A DNA stretch of 64,000 bases from contig CM073193.1 of NCBI GenBank assembly GCA_037042915.1, forward strand, positions 3,100,001 to 3,164,000, read 5' to 3'. Made by a program: the position numbers and the translations under genes. Source of the DNA: Auricularia sp. M13 (taxonomy: Eukaryota > Basidiomycota > Agaricomycetes > Auriculariales > Auriculariaceae). This document shows, in pieces, positions 11,356-24,683 of the stretch. The notes below the pieces were generated by a model, which made no database searches, was not told where the DNA came from, and saw only the letters and a list, made by a program, of their open reading frames with translations. Position 1 is the stretch's first letter. Each line of letters begins with the position of its first letter.

Positions 11356-12386
11356 ATGGGTCTCTCGCTCTCGTCGCTCTTTAGCTCGATCACGTCGCTC
11401 GCGAACTGGAGCAAGGAGAAGGAGACCCGCATCCTCATGCTCGGCCTGGACTCGGCGGGCAAAACCACGTACGTTATGTTCTGCTCAGTAGCTGTTGCCC
11501 CCCTGGCCTGACGCGGTGGCGTAGCATCCTCTATAAAGTACGCGACAGAGCCCCTCCCTACCCAATTTTACTGTGTCCCGCTCAACTGTGCCGCTCGTAG
11601 CTTCAGGTGCGCGTCCCTTGCTGTCCTTGGCGCCATTACAGCCCACGACGCTCATCACTCGTCCAGATTGGCGAGGTCGTCCAGACCATACCGAGTACGC
11701 CGCTTGCACGACGGATTCTCATTCCAGGTGCTCATGCTATTCCATAGCTATTGGGTTCAACGTAGAGACAGTACAGGTGGGCGGAACATGTCAGCACGCA
11801 CGCCAGCACCGGTTAACGCGATCGCCCCTTGCAGTACAAGACCATCAAGTTCCAAGTCTGGGATCTCGGCGGTGCGTCCTAGCCACCCTCCTCCCACACG
11901 CCACGAACTTACGCCGTTGGCGCGCATGCAGGCCAAACGAGCATACGGTACGCAGCGCACACCGCGTTCTCGTCAGCTCCCACTCAAGCACAGCGAAACA
12001 GACCGTACTGGCGCTGCTACTTCCCCAACACCGCCGCGATAATCTACGTGATCGACGCGTCCGATCGCGACCGCCTGCAGACCGCGCGGCAGGAGCTGCT
12101 GACGATGCTCTCGGACGACGAGGAAGAGCTGCGCGGAGTGCCGCTGCTGGTCTTTGCGAACAAGCAGGACGTCGACGGCGCGCTCAAGCCCGGCGAGATC
12201 AGCGACGCGCTCGGACTCGCGGGCGGCGAGACCGGCCGCGAGTGGAGTGTACGCGGCAGCTGCGCGATACGGGGCGACGGCTTGGAAGAGGGCCTTGACT
12301 GGTGCGTGCAACTTTGCCTTTCGTCTGCGCCTTTGCGTCCTAACTCTGGAAACAGGCTCGTCAACGTCATACAACAGCGCAAGTAA
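11356..12386 (+). CDS. ARL1: ARF-like small GTPase Arl1
   Basis: Nine exons assemble to 573 nt (190 residues): 11356-11468, 11525-11537, 11601-11606, 11667-11694, 11748-11776, 11835-11871, 11932-11947, 12002-12301 and 12356-12386. The protein starts MGLSLSSLF, so Gly2 can be myristoylated. It has the P-loop GLDSAGKT, switch I PTIGFNVETV, switch II WDLGGQTSIRPYW and the base-binding NKQD. GGQTSIRPYWRCYF is diagnostic of Arl1 rather than Arf1 (GGQDKIRPLWRHYF). Arl1 acts at the trans-Golgi, where it recruits GRIP-domain golgins. The third exon is only 6 nt (CTTCAG, Leu-Gln), flanked by CGTAG and GTGCGC. Without it the conserved LYKLQ-IGEVV segment would lose two residues. Confidence 0.92.
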
Positions 12387-12608
12387 TAGACGCGTTGCCC
12401 TGCCCAGCTGTCGTGTAGCCATATATACCTTCCAGCTCTCCCGTACACTGTACCATCAAATCCAACTTATCGAGCACCCAAACGGAACGCAAATATTTGA
12501 TACATGGGGGGCAAAGCAAACCTTAACATACACCGAAAGCATGCAGCGAGCAATATGTTAATGCACAAATGTGACCGACTCACGGCGTTTTATGATGCTT
12601 ATGCAATT

Positions 12609-14438
12609 TCATGGCGAGCCCTCCCGTGTGGCCCACCGCCATTTCCACCTCTGCGCATCTTCATCTTCTCGGCACTGGCGCGCGATGTCGACGTCCTGCC
12701 TCCAAACGCTGACGGTGTGGTCGTCACTGGCCAATGCCAACTGCACGGCCGTCAGTGGCGAAATACACGAAAAAAGCGCATAAGACGTACCCCGTCCGAC
12801 GCCCAATCCATCCCATGCACCTCGCCCGCATGTCCGCCCAGCTCCACGCCGCGCACACATGCACCAGCCCCCGCGGTCGCGGTTACTCGCTGGGGGGACG
12901 CGACATCGTAGACATGGCCCTTGAAGCCCGTGCTGCCGCTGGCGACCCAGCGCCCGCATGGGCTCTCGCACAGCCGCACGTAGAACGAGTTGCGCGAACC
13001 GTTCGCGCCGCCGTACCCATACGTCGCGCCGCGCTCGTTCTGCTGGGCAGGTAGGAAGGGGTGGTACGTGTGGATGCGGCCGTTGACCGCCAGCCCGAGG
13101 ATGCTGCATGTCCGCGCGTTGTACAGCAAAGACGAGAGGCCGCGCCCACGCCCGGACGTGCGTGTCGGGTCGCTCGAGGATTCTTCGCTTGGCTGCGTGA
13201 TGGGTTTGAGTGCATCGGATTTGGACGAGGATATTGCGCGGAAGTCCCATTTCTTGAGGATGCTACAGTCATGGTTAATACCCGTCGACTGATCCTCACC
13301 GCCTGCTCACCCATCCGTAGACCAGCTCGTGACAATCGAGTAGGGTTCGTGCGGAAGATAGATGGCCGAAGTGATGTTTGTGGTCTGCAACGCAGGGTCA
13401 ACAGCATGCGCATTGAGACGCTGTGAGCACTGACGGCTGGAAGGACAGGAGAAATGACCACTGCAGGAGTCGTTCGATTGTCTTCTCGCAGGTCCCAAAT
13501 GCGGATTTGGCGGTCGCGCGCCACAGTGCATAGTGAATCTGAGGACGGCATGAGACGGGGCACCAGAGTGCGTAGCATTCAAGCTCACAGTCGTTATTGG
13601 GATCCCAGGAGATGCAGTTCACGGGCGCCTCGTTCTGACGATGATCGAAGATGCGTATGCATTGGGCGGTGGTGACAGAGGTGATTCGGGCAGTATGGTC
13701 GGCAGACGCAGTGGCTATGAGCTGGTCGTCTCGCGACCAGTGCAGGTCGCGTATTAGGTTCGTGTGGGCATTGATTACGCGCTGAGGTGGCAACTCTGCG
13801 CTATGATTAGGGGCGACAGACTCCGAGCACACTGCGGACGCACTATTTTCTGAGACGCGTATTGGCCGTGCCTCCCAGATGCAGATGTTGCCGTCGACAG
13901 TGCCAGCAGCAAGCGTGGGTGGGCCACCGCGCTTTGCATCTGGAAGGAGGGGTTAGTTGGAGATAGAGACGAGTCTCTGCGGGGTGGACGTACGATGGGA
14001 GTAGGCGAGAGAAAGAGCTCGCGAGCTGTCAGAACATGCGGGATACGAGTCACAAGTAATCGAAGATACGAGGCAGTCCAGAGATGGCAGAGAAGATGCT
14101 GGTCGCAAGAATATTAACTCTGATTGCAGCGCGCAACGTCCAGTGGGCGTACGTGGTGTGGGCCGGAGACGCGAACCGGGCATCCGCAGCGCGCGCATCG
14201 ACATGCCCCGGGCAGCATAGTCGCAGTACGCGGCGGTCGAGGCGCGACGGGGAGGAGACGCGCTCTGGGGCGCGAGCTTGGGCTTCTTGGCCGGCGTGCC
14301 GCTCTGGGCGAACAGGCTGCGCTTGAGCGGGTTCACATTCTCCTTGTCCGGGCCGTGTCTGTGGACGTTGGACGCGTCGGCGAGCGGGGTGCGGGCGGCG
14401 AGCATGGCGAGGGAGTCGGAGTGGGCAAACAGGGCCAA
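12609..14438 (-). CDS. CDT2: WD40 protein, Cdt2/DTL-like CRL4 substrate receptor
   Basis: The N-terminus is basic and unstructured (MALFAHSDS..., then KENVNPLKRSLF). Exons then give a run of WD40 repeats: HTNLIRDLHWSRDDQLIATA, IRIFDHRQNEAPVNCISWDP, RQIRIWDLREDN and YSIVTSWSTDG followed by a KKWDFRAI segment. Later come SFYVRLCESPCGRWVASGS, GHVYDV, GHAGEVHGMDWASDG and LALASDDHTVSVWR. The order and the STDG-KKWD, FYV-SP and DDHTVSVWR signatures match Cdt2, which recruits Cdt1 and other PCNA-bound proteins to the Cul4-Ddb1 ligase in S phase. Other seven-bladed WD40 proteins cannot be excluded. The first ATG (14436-14438) is 12 bp from the divergent LYS12 ATG; the next in-frame ATG at 14403-14405 is an alternative start. 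Confidence 0.7.
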
Positions 14439-14450
14439 ACGACGCGCTTC

Positions 14451-16106
<1,656 letters not shown>

Positions 16107-16221
16107 GTGTAGTACATTGATTATGGAGGGTTGGGTATGCGGAATGCGTCCAAGAAATGAGGAATCGATTACAAAAAATAAGGACGACGCGTCGCGGAGA
16201 ATGAATTTCGCGTCTCATGTT

Positions 16222-17015
16222 ATGATGGATCCCCCACGCGGCCAGCTATCGCGTGAGGAGTTCGCCGCCGCGTGCGATGCGTTCCTCGAGCGCGCTTCCG
16301 CGTCTTCACCGTCTGCACATACTGCCTCTGCCATGCGTGGTCATCTTGGCTGGTCGTTGGTCGTGTCGCCCGTAAGCTCCTGGCTCATGCGAAGCCAAAG
16401 GCCAAAGCTGAATTCCGCGCGAGGCCGTGCCCACTTTACGTTGCATGGCGAGAACAGTCCCGACGTTCCTGTTCTCTATCCCGAATACGGATGATGCTGT
16501 GGACATAGGCATGGACGAAGACGTCGCTGAGGCGGACGAAGCGACCGCCTCGCAGTCCGAGCGCCCGCACACGGTCTATACTATGCACCAATGGATCGTC
16601 TACTCTCCGACATACTGCGTGCCCGTATTCTACTTCGCCTGCCACGATGCCAGTGCGTGAAGTCCTTCCGCTCCGTTTCATTAGCCGTAATCGCATTCGA
16701 TACGAAGACGGCGCCCCTGTGCCTCTCGACGCGATCCTGGCGACAAGCTTCTTCCATTCCCAAGTCACTAAGACGGTGAAACGAACACCGCACTCGTTGG
16801 ATCTGCTAGACGAGAACGGTGAGCAAGCGCCATTTCCCTTGCTTTCGCAGGGCGACCACCCTGTGCTCAGCACGCCCTGCTGGTTCTTGCACCCTTGCGA
16901 GACACCGACCGCAATGACTGAACTGCTTCGCGAACTCTCCTCGCCTCATTCTCCTGTGGACTGGCTGGACACTTGGCTTGCACTCATTAGCACAGTGCTC
17001 GACTTGCGGACATAA
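16222..17015 (+). CDS. ATG10: Autophagy E2-like conjugating enzyme Atg10
   Basis: The likely start at 16222 gives MMDPPRGQLSREEFAAACDAFLE, a typical Atg10 N-terminal helix. Later exons carry YTMHQWIVYSPTYCVPVFYF, the central E2 beta-sheet. They are followed by VPLDAILATSFFH, then HPVLSTPCWFLHPCETPTAM near the C-terminus. The Cys in the HPC motif is the expected catalytic residue that accepts Atg12 from Atg7 and passes it to Atg5. The protein ends at WLALISTVLDLRT. Three or so introns are present; the join in the region 16285-16420 was not fully resolved. An upstream in-frame ATG at 16201 is possible. It follows LYS12 in the same direction after 115 bp and converges with HEM1. Confidence 0.85.
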
Positions 17016-17173
17016 CTTTCGACGATGCATAATGTTGCGCAACACGTAACGCGGTCTCTTTTGAACGAAGCCAGCGAGACGTATGTACACAGATGCCAGA
17101 TACAACAACGCTCGCAGCATTGACCAACGAAAAACGGGCGCGGTGACCGATGAAAAATACTTTATCGAACCGC

Positions 17174-19358
17174 CTAGGCTGCAGCCGCAACGGTCCTCGA
17201 GACCTGCATCGCCGAGGACGGAGCCATGGCCGTGGGGGAGAAGAGAGACGTAGAAGTGGTCTGCCTGGCAGCGTAACCGAGGAGCTGGTCGAAACGGTGC
17301 TGAGCGTCCGCGAGGGCCACAGGGTCGACAACGCTCTTGATGTGCTTCGAGAGGGGCTTGGGAGCCGTACCGTCAGTCAGACCGAGATGAGCATCCGTCC
17401 AGATGGGGGCCACAGGCTGATCATTGGGAATACCGACGCCGGCACGACCGCCGAGAGCAACCCATTCCGATTGGCGCTTGATCTTAAGCCTGTCGAACAC
17501 CTCGTTGACAGCACCGACGAGGCGGTCAAGTTGCTCGAGAGTGTGGCCGGGGGTCGGCGTAATACGAAGGCGCTCTTCGCCAACAGCGACAGTCGGGTAG
17601 TTGATGGACTGCACGTAGATGCCGTGGTCCGTGAGAAGAGAGTCCGAAGCAGCCTTCGCAAGAGCGGCGTCGCCGACCAGAACCGGAACAATGTGAGATG
17701 GGCCAGGCCTGAGAAAAAAAAATCAGTGATGGAGTTTAGAAAGGAGGTCAAACCACGTACACAACCGGGATGTCGTCAGCGGCAAGTCGTGCCTTCAGTT
17801 CACGAGTGTTGAGGTGCTGGAGGCGCCTATCGCCGATGAACTGCTTCTGGTATGCAATGCTGGCCTGAGCACCGGCGACCACGGCGGGAGGAAGCGACGT
17901 CGTGAAGATGAAACCAGGAGCGTAAGACCGAATGGCGTCGACCAAGTCGGTCGACGCCGCAATGTAACCTCCAACAACACCATAAGCCTTTCCGAGAGTT
18001 CCTGTGGAATATTGTAAGGAGGGCGTATACTCTACGTTGCACCCAAACATACCAGTGATAATATCAACACGATCCATGACTGTTCCCTTGATGGGTTCGC
18101 CGCTCTGCCCAGCGCGAAGGTGCGTCTCGTAGTCAAGGTGTTCGGCGACACCAGCGCCCCGGGGACCGTACATGCCGACGGCGTGAACCTAGAGGTGTCA
18201 GCCGTTAGTCCCCTGACAGTGCTATGTGATGGACGGGCGCCACGTACTTCATCAAGGAAAGTAATCGCGCCATACTGCTCGGCCAGATCACAAATCTCCG
18301 CAATGGGTCCTACGCTGCCGCACATTGAATAGACGCTCTCGAACGCAATAATCTTCGGGGTGGACTTCGGATACTTCGCGAGCCTCGCCTCAAGATCGTG
18401 CATGTCATTGTGCTTGAAAATCTCCTTCTTTGCACCAGAGTGCCGGATACCTTGAATCATGGACGCGTGGTTCATGTTGTCGGAGAAGATCACGCAGCCG
18501 GGGAGCTTTGAACCAAGCGTTGAGAGGGTAGCGTCGTTGGCAACGTAGCAAGACGAGAACACGAGCGCCGCCTCCTTGCGGTGGAGCGTAGCGAGCTCGT
18601 CCTCGAGTCCCAGATGGAACGCGCCATTGCCAGCAATGTTTCTGGTACCACCAGCGCCAGCGCCATACTTGTCAAGAGCGCGGCTATGAATGTGTGATCA
18701 GCATGAATAGCCCCTGCCAAATAGAAACACTGGTTGCTTACTGCATGGTCTCAAGCACGACGGGGTTCTTGCTCATGCCTAGGTAGTCATTGCTACACCA
18801 GACATCGACCTCCTCGGTGGGGACGGCAGTGTGCGCGACAGGGAACTTGGCCGCGAGGCGGTTGATGTTGTTGAAGTACCTGTAGCTCTTGTCCTGGTGC
18901 TTCTTCTCGAGCTCGTCCTGGTAGAACTTCTCGTAGTTGAAGCCTCCGGGCGTCTTGGGCGTCGGTGCCTCGGCCGCCGTGGCCGACCGGCCGCCGTGTT
19001 TGTCGACGAGCTGCTGGGCCAGCGAAGCCGCAGCTTGAGCAGCCTTGGCGTGCGGGCACATGCTGGCGCCAGCGGCCATGGGCGGGTGTCCAACGGGGAA
19101 CACGACACCCTCCTTGCGGTGAAGCTGCTCCATCTCCTGGGCGTTGGCAACGCTCGCGCGACCAGCGGCCGAGGTGTGCATCTGGGCCGTGCGGATGGCA
19201 AGAGCAGGCCCCATGACGGGGCACTTGGTCGCCTTGACAGTGAGCTTGGACAGCGCCGGCGAGCGGACTGACGCAGCCGTAGAGAGGTTGCGCAGCGTCG
19301 AGGGCTTGGTGCGGGCGAGGTACGGGCACGCTGCCTTGAATCGGGCGAGCATATCCAT
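17174..19358 (-). CDS. HEM1: 5-aminolevulinate synthase, mitochondrial (heme biosynthesis)
   Basis: The first exon (18742-19358) starts [20 protein letters not shown], a mitochondrial targeting region, and holds three Cys-Pro motifs (ACPYL, KCPVM, MCPHA) of the kind that bind heme and block import or activity when heme is abundant. The catalytic core has [56 protein letters not shown] and [12 protein letters not shown], where the Lys binds pyridoxal phosphate. It ends about 100 residues after the [10 protein letters not shown] segment. The enzyme condenses glycine and succinyl-CoA, the first step of heme synthesis. Four introns interrupt it, the first at 18684-18741. An upstream in-frame Met near 19385 exists, but MDMLARF fits the family start better. 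Confidence 0.95.
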
Positions 19359-19564
19359 AGAGAGGGGGTGCGAAGGTAGCAACATGGTGGGACGAAGGCA
19401 AGAGAATTTATCTGAGTTTCACTGGCCAGCCGCAGGTCAAATGCGCTGAGCGCTATTATCAAACTGCCGGGACGTGATTGGCTCCCGGGTGCTTCCCCCT
19501 GCCGGTACTCCCGGATACCTACAAACGAGGTCTCTACTCTATTGCTCACGCCTATTACAACTCT

Positions 19565-21260
19565 TCATGCGAGCCGGCCGAGTACACTCTCTACTACATC
19601 CACGGCATGATCCACTTCCGCACGTCCCACAGTGAGACTGGGCACAAATCGCACCACATCCTTTCCAGCCGTGAGCAGGAGCACGCCGCGCTGCCGGGCC
19701 ATGTCCACAATCTTTGCGTTTGTTCCATCGCCCTTGAATGGCACGCCGAGAATGAGTCCGCGTCCTCGCACGGGTCCCACCAGTTCCGGCCACCATTCGG
19801 ATAGTTTTGACAACCGAGCCTTGAGGTACGCTCCGTTCTCTTGGACCTCTCCCGCCAGGGAGTTCAGGCGCCTGAGGACATGCAGCCCCAGAGCAGTGGC
19901 CATGGGAGATCCACCGAAGGTTGTGCCATGCGAACCTGCAGCGACTCAGCACGGAGAAGACTCGTATCAAAATCCGAGGATGTGCGGACCGACTGTCATG
20001 GCTTTGGCCACATTCCCTCGCATGAGCACCGCTCCTACTGGATAGCCATTCGCCAGGGGTTTTGCCATTGTCACTATATCGGGATGACATTCGACAGGCA
20101 GCGGTGAGTGCGCCCAGAGTTTGCCGGTCCGGTAGAGGCCACACTATAGGCGAGCCCGCGAAGTCAACAACCGGGTTATGCGTGGGAAATGCACTGACAA
20201 AGGACCACGTACCTGTATTTCGTCAAATATGAGCACCGCGCCAGTCTCGTTGCAGCGCGCCCGCAGCAATTTTAGGAAGTCGACGTCTGCCTCAAACACA
20301 CCGCCCTCGCCCTGGATTGGCTCGATGATCACTGCGCACGTGTCCGCAGTGACCAGCCGCTCGACGTCCGATGTATCGTTGAAACGCGCGACGTCGAACC
20401 CTGGCACGAGCGGTGCGAACGGCGCTTGGTATTTTGGATTGGGTGTGGCGCTGACCGGAGATGTTATCTAAGCGTGAACGGCGCGCGCTCATTCTAAAGC
20501 TCAACTGGAATCTACACACCTGAGCGCACCCATTGAGCGGCCATGGAAACCGTTATAGAATGAGACCACGCGAAATTTGGTGCAGTCGCCTTCCTTGCCA
20601 GACGCGGCCCATCGCTCCTTCGCAACCTTCCGTGCAATCTTCAGAGCACCCTCGTTGGCCTCCGTTCCGGAATTTGTGAAGAACACGCGAGGATCTTCAT
20701 CCGACGCGTCCGCCGTGGCTGCGGTCCCCGATGCCCAGCCAAGGCCGCCTTGCTGCTGCGTCTGTCGCACAATTTCCGCAGCAAGAGCCCCCGCGTTCCG
20801 ATGATAAAAGGCGTTGCTGGTATGCATCAATTTGAACGCCTGGTCGTGCATGACCTGCTGAGCCTTTGAGCATCGGTCCATGACACGCCTAAAGTGTGGA
20901 AGTGACCTCAGCAAGCTGCTCATCTGCATGCCCGAGCGCATTGACGGCAATTCCACCAGTGAAGTCCAGATATTTTCGCTGCTCTGAGTCGGAGACGTAG
21001 TTGCCTTTGCCGGAAAGCAGGACAATCGGTGGGCGAGCATACACAGGCAAAATAAAGCGTGAAGCTTCCTCAAGCTCTTTGACAGCCTCCGCACTAGGGC
21101 TGTCCTCGGGGTGCGAGACCTCGGTATACGTCGTACAAGGCTCGCGGGGCAAAGCAAGTGTGCTGGCAAGGCGACGTGCCCCGACATAGTACGACCGTGA
21201 AGCCACAACCCGCGTAGCCAGCGCACTACAGCGATGAATCCCGAGCGCCGCAATTGCCAT
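19565..21260 (-). CDS. ARG8: Acetylornithine aminotransferase, mitochondrial (arginine biosynthesis)
   Basis: The start at 21258-21260 gives MAIAALGIHRCSALATRVVASRSYYVGARRLAS in two parts typical of a mitochondrial presequence. Class-III aminotransferase signatures follow in order: LLSGKGNYVSDSEQRKYLDF, GGIAVNALGHAD, VFFTNSGTEANEGALKIAR, FYNGFHGRSMGAL, IIEPIQGEGGV, AVLIFDEIQ and MAKPLANGYPVGAVL, where the Lys forms the Schiff base with PLP. SHGTTFGGSPMATALG and RGRGLILGVPF come last. The Gly-rich C-terminal part and GRGLILG fit acetylornithine rather than ornithine or GABA aminotransferase, though the distinction is by family knowledge. About five introns. A palindromic TATA-like sequence TTATATAA at 21374-21381 lies about 115 bp upstream of the start. 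Confidence 0.88.
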
Positions 21261-21906
21261 GGAGCAGAAGAGAGCGCTGTGTCGGCCGGAAAGAGGTGTA
21301 CCGCGACAAAAAGCGTGTAGCGGATCGAGTCACGAGCATATTTGCGGTCGGCGCTAAGCGCAAGGCGCGCGGCTTATATAAGATCCCTGGATCAGCTAGT
21401 TTACGTAAGTGGACTTGTACTTTGAATGGCACTCAGTGGTAGGAGCTCAGCGCATAGAAGAGCATTGACAATGGATAAAAACACAAAGCGATACTAAAGA
21501 CAGTTGAAAACAGTAAACACACAACCCAGGGAGTTTGACGACACTGTTAAAGGTTTGCTGTTTCCAGAGCTGTTCAGCGCTATACTCACGACAAGGTACA
21601 ACCATTCATTCCCAGAGCGCGTAGAGCACTGTGGAAAAAGGAAGGTAGAGATGACGAGAGCTACATGCAGACCAATAAAGAAACGAGAAGAATGAAGGGG
21701 AAGGATAGTCCGAACCAAAGTATGCGGCGGTGACGCTCAGGAGCGTACATGACCGAGCTGCTGGGTCTTCGAGACGTTGTGGTCGGACCAAGTGGAGAGT
21801 TGTTGAATAAGAAAGAGAGATTGAAGGCTTGCTTCTGCTTCCTACGTTTCGTCGTGTACTTCCGTCGCCTCTAGCGCCGACCAGAGAAACGTACGAAAAA
21901 ATTGCC
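21261..21906. other. Intergenic region: ARG8 promoter and 3' region of the Q-rich gene
   Basis: About 650 bp without a convincing reading frame. The left part includes TTATATAA at 21374-21381, well placed as a TATA box for ARG8 on the minus strand. The right part should be 3' untranslated sequence of the next minus-strand gene. No repeats or RNA genes were seen. Confidence 0.5.
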
Positions 21907-23380
21907 TTAGACCTCGGCAGCGGCAAGAGCTTCAGCCATCATCTTGAGCTGAAGGCGAGCCGCAAAGTTCCTTGGGCCAAGCTCATCGACACTGGCAGGA
22001 GGGCCACGGGGCTGGCGGAGAACCTGGCTGACTTGCCTAGCCGGCGCATAAACGGGTGGGACGTAAGTCTGGACAGGCCTTCCCATCCCGAGTCCTTCGT
22101 ACAGGCGCTTGCTGGCTTCCTCCCTGGAAGGAAGAGACCCAGCGGAGCCAGCGCTCGGGGGAGTACTCGGGGACGACTCCCTTTCGGCCTCGCTGGCGCT
22201 AGCAGCCAGCTGAGCGAGGTCGGAAGTGTACGAATCAGCGTCGGACTCAGTGCCCGACTCGATATCGACGTAAGGACCATTCACAGCAGGAAAGGCATTG
22301 CCATTGTCCCCAAAGCGCAGGGGGCTGGGGCGCGCCTTGAGGGGGGAAGGGGCAGCGTCGCTGCCACCAGCCGGCGGGGTCAACTTGATCGAAGGAGAGG
22401 CGCGCTGGCCAGTGCTAGGGGCACTACCGCGCCGCCATGAAGTAGCAGAATCGGACTTGGTGGGTGTGGCCGTGACGGGCGTACTGACGGCGCTGGAGGC
22501 AGCACCGAGCGACGTGCCGCCACTAATTACCGTAGTACGGCCGGGTCCAACAGCCGTCTTGGGAGTCGGAGGCTCGTCCCCGTCGCCGCGAAGAGTGAAA
22601 ACACTGGCGTTAGGGTTAAGCGCGCTGAGAACTGGGCGACTGCCAAATTTGCCGCCGAGTGCGGCGGTCATGGGGACTTGCATCTCGTCCTGGTCGTACA
22701 CGTCGAAATGGCCATTGCCCTGGCCGCGTGTGTCAAACGAGAGGCTGGTAGGACCGGCCGTGGCAGGCGGCTCGTTGTAAGCCGAACCACGACGGCCCGA
22801 CGGCCCGCGCTGAGCAGGCTGCTGTTGACGCTGAGCCTGAGCAATTAATTCAGCTTGGAATTGCTGGGCCTGCTGGGCCTGCTGAATCGCCTATTATCCG
22901 GGGCGAGTGAGCGCAGGAACCAAAAATAGCAGTAACCGCGGAACGTACCTGGAGCTTCATGAGTTCGATTTGCATGACTTGCATCTGCAGGGGATCCATG
23001 CCGGCCATGGCGTTCATGCCTTGGACGCCCATTCCGTTCATGGCGGAGCGCTGGGCAGCCATCTGGCGCATGAACGCCTGCTGTTGCTGCTGCTGCTGCT
23101 GGAAGCGGTTCCCGATACCGTCCGCCGCGGAAGCTGACATGGGCGGCTGCTGCATGCGGTGGTTGCCGTTGAGCTGCATGCCAAAGCTGACCATATCGGC
23201 GAGCTCGTCGTCCTCCTCGTCGGGGAACTGCGGCTGGGAGAATGATGCGAAGCGCGGGACGTTGAAGGAGCCACCGATCGCGGCAGTGTGGGGCACAATA
23301 GAGGGCTGGGAGGTGGAGCGAACTCCGCCGGTGCGCAGACCAGACAGGAGTTGTGCGCGCGAGTTCGAGTTGGATTGCAT
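21907..23380 (-). CDS. Gln-rich, Ser/Pro-rich protein of unknown function
   Basis: Two exons, 22949-23380 and 21907-22890, joined across a clean 58-nt intron (22891-22948). The start chosen is the ATG at 23378-23380 (MQSNSNSRAQLLSG). The first exon encodes a disordered N-terminus, an eight-residue polyglutamine run and a Met/Gln-rich helix (MDPLQMQVMQIELMKLQ). Across the splice this continues into a Gln/Ala-rich helix (AIQQAQQAQQFQAELIAQAQRQQQ) that probably forms a coiled coil. The second exon is Ser/Thr/Pro-rich and ends in a conserved-looking block, EASKRLYEGLGMGRPVQTY followed by GPRNFAARLQLKMMAEALAAAEV. No enzyme fold is visible. It may be a regulatory or RNA-binding-partner protein; no family name can be given. 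Confidence 0.7.
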
Positions 23381-23808
23381 GGTGTCAGTGGGCACTCAGA
23401 AGGCAGGGCAAGGAGCTTGATCAAGGACTTGGGATACAGCTGATGCGCAGATTGAGGGGCCCGACGACGACGGTAGAAGCGAGACAGCCACGCACCGAGT
23501 AAAAAGAGCACGGGACGGGGCACAAGGGCTGGGCTGACTGTAGACGGGCGGAGGGGGCGGTCTGTGGTCAAGCTCGGCGGGCTGCAGCGGGCGCGGCAAC
23601 GAGAATATTAGGCGACAATGTTTTTGTGCGTTTGTAGGATGGATGCAGGACAGCGAGAGAGAGAGATAAACGGCGGGAAGGGAAGCCTGGACGAGGAAAG
23701 GAAGGGGTCGAGAACAAGCCTTGAAGCGGACTTCGTATCTTTGCGCCGGCTTTACCGCCCCTGGGACCACCACCGCCACTTTACATGCATGCAAAAAATG
23801 ATTATAAA
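23381..23808. other. Intergenic region between the Q-rich gene and TRS20
   Basis: About 430 bp with no supported gene. It holds the promoter of the minus-strand Q-rich gene and the 3' end of the TRS20 transcript. A purine-rich patch (GAGAGAGAGA) lies near 23656. Confidence 0.45.
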
Positions 23809-24507
23809 CTACAGATTTTTCTTTGCGCTCGCTTTTACGCGCGCGTCAAAAACCGGGCTCTTGATGGCGGTATTCACCATGTGAAACGGGCTCAGCGTGG
23901 TCTGGCACAGTCAGCATCGTTTCGGAGCAAACCTGCTGACCCCAGTTCTCACCTTCACATACAACTCCCAGACATCGTTGAAGAACGCCCGTATACCTTC
24001 ATCGTTCTTGCCGTCGTGCAGCAGGATGAACTTGATGTCTGCCCAACCGTCAGATGGTCGTATCGCAGGCCGCAACGAAGCTGTCCTCACTGCCCGGGGT
24101 TACAAACGCTGATACGGTCCATTCGTTGAACTTGTCGACGCCTTTGAGGTACCTACGCATATACCGCCACTTGAGCGCGCGTTTCCATGACTATTTTCCT
24201 AGCCTCACATGCTATTATTCGTCCGCACGACGTCCTCTATAACGTCCAGCGACGCGTGCGCAATCATCTGGATAACGTGTCTGTCCTGTCCACCACCGCC
24301 TATGCGGGAGCCCCCCGCGCCAACAGTCTGGTTCACGCTAGACGCGCCGGACAATGCTGTGAGCGTTCCAGCGAACGCAGACGTAGACCATGTCGGAAGA
24401 TTCGCCGACAGTGGATTCACATTGCCTTGCGACGGCTTGCTCGAATGGTGAATCAGGCTGTATAGCGGCGTGTCCGTTGGCGAGACGATGAACAGATGAT
24501 GCGACAT
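23809..24507 (-). CDS. TRS20: TRAPP complex subunit Trs20 (sedlin/TRAPPC2)
   Basis: The start at 24505-24507 gives MSHHLFIVSPTDTPLYSLIH, the first strand of the longin-like sedlin fold. HVIQMIAHASLDVIEDVVRTN follows, then a short exon giving YLKGVDKFNEWT, then IKFILLHDGKNDEGIRAFFNDVWELYVK. The last exon reads TLSPFHMVNTAIKSPVFDARVKASAKK and stops at 23809-23811. These blocks match sedlin from end to end. Trs20 belongs to the TRAPP complexes, which act as tethers and Rab exchange factors in ER-Golgi transport and autophagy. A Gly/Ser-rich insertion lies between the first strand and the first long helix (around GNVNPLSANLPTWSTSAFAG), longer than in yeast. About three introns. Confidence 0.9.
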
Positions 24508-24683
24508 CGTTGTCCTGGGCGTCCGTCACTGCAACGAGGCTGTTCGACACAAGCAGGTCGATGGACAACTCGAGAAGAAGCGCCCGACGCCGCGGCGGAT
24601 GCACAATTGAATTAGCGCCTGTTGTCGCAATCAATAAAAATCCGAATTGGGCATGTTACTGGTGGCCGTTTCTAAGTCTATTC

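Noticed and set aside
23080-23105. Trinucleotide repeat as an independent microsatellite feature
   Set aside because: It encodes the polyglutamine run of the Q-rich protein and is short, so it is described there.
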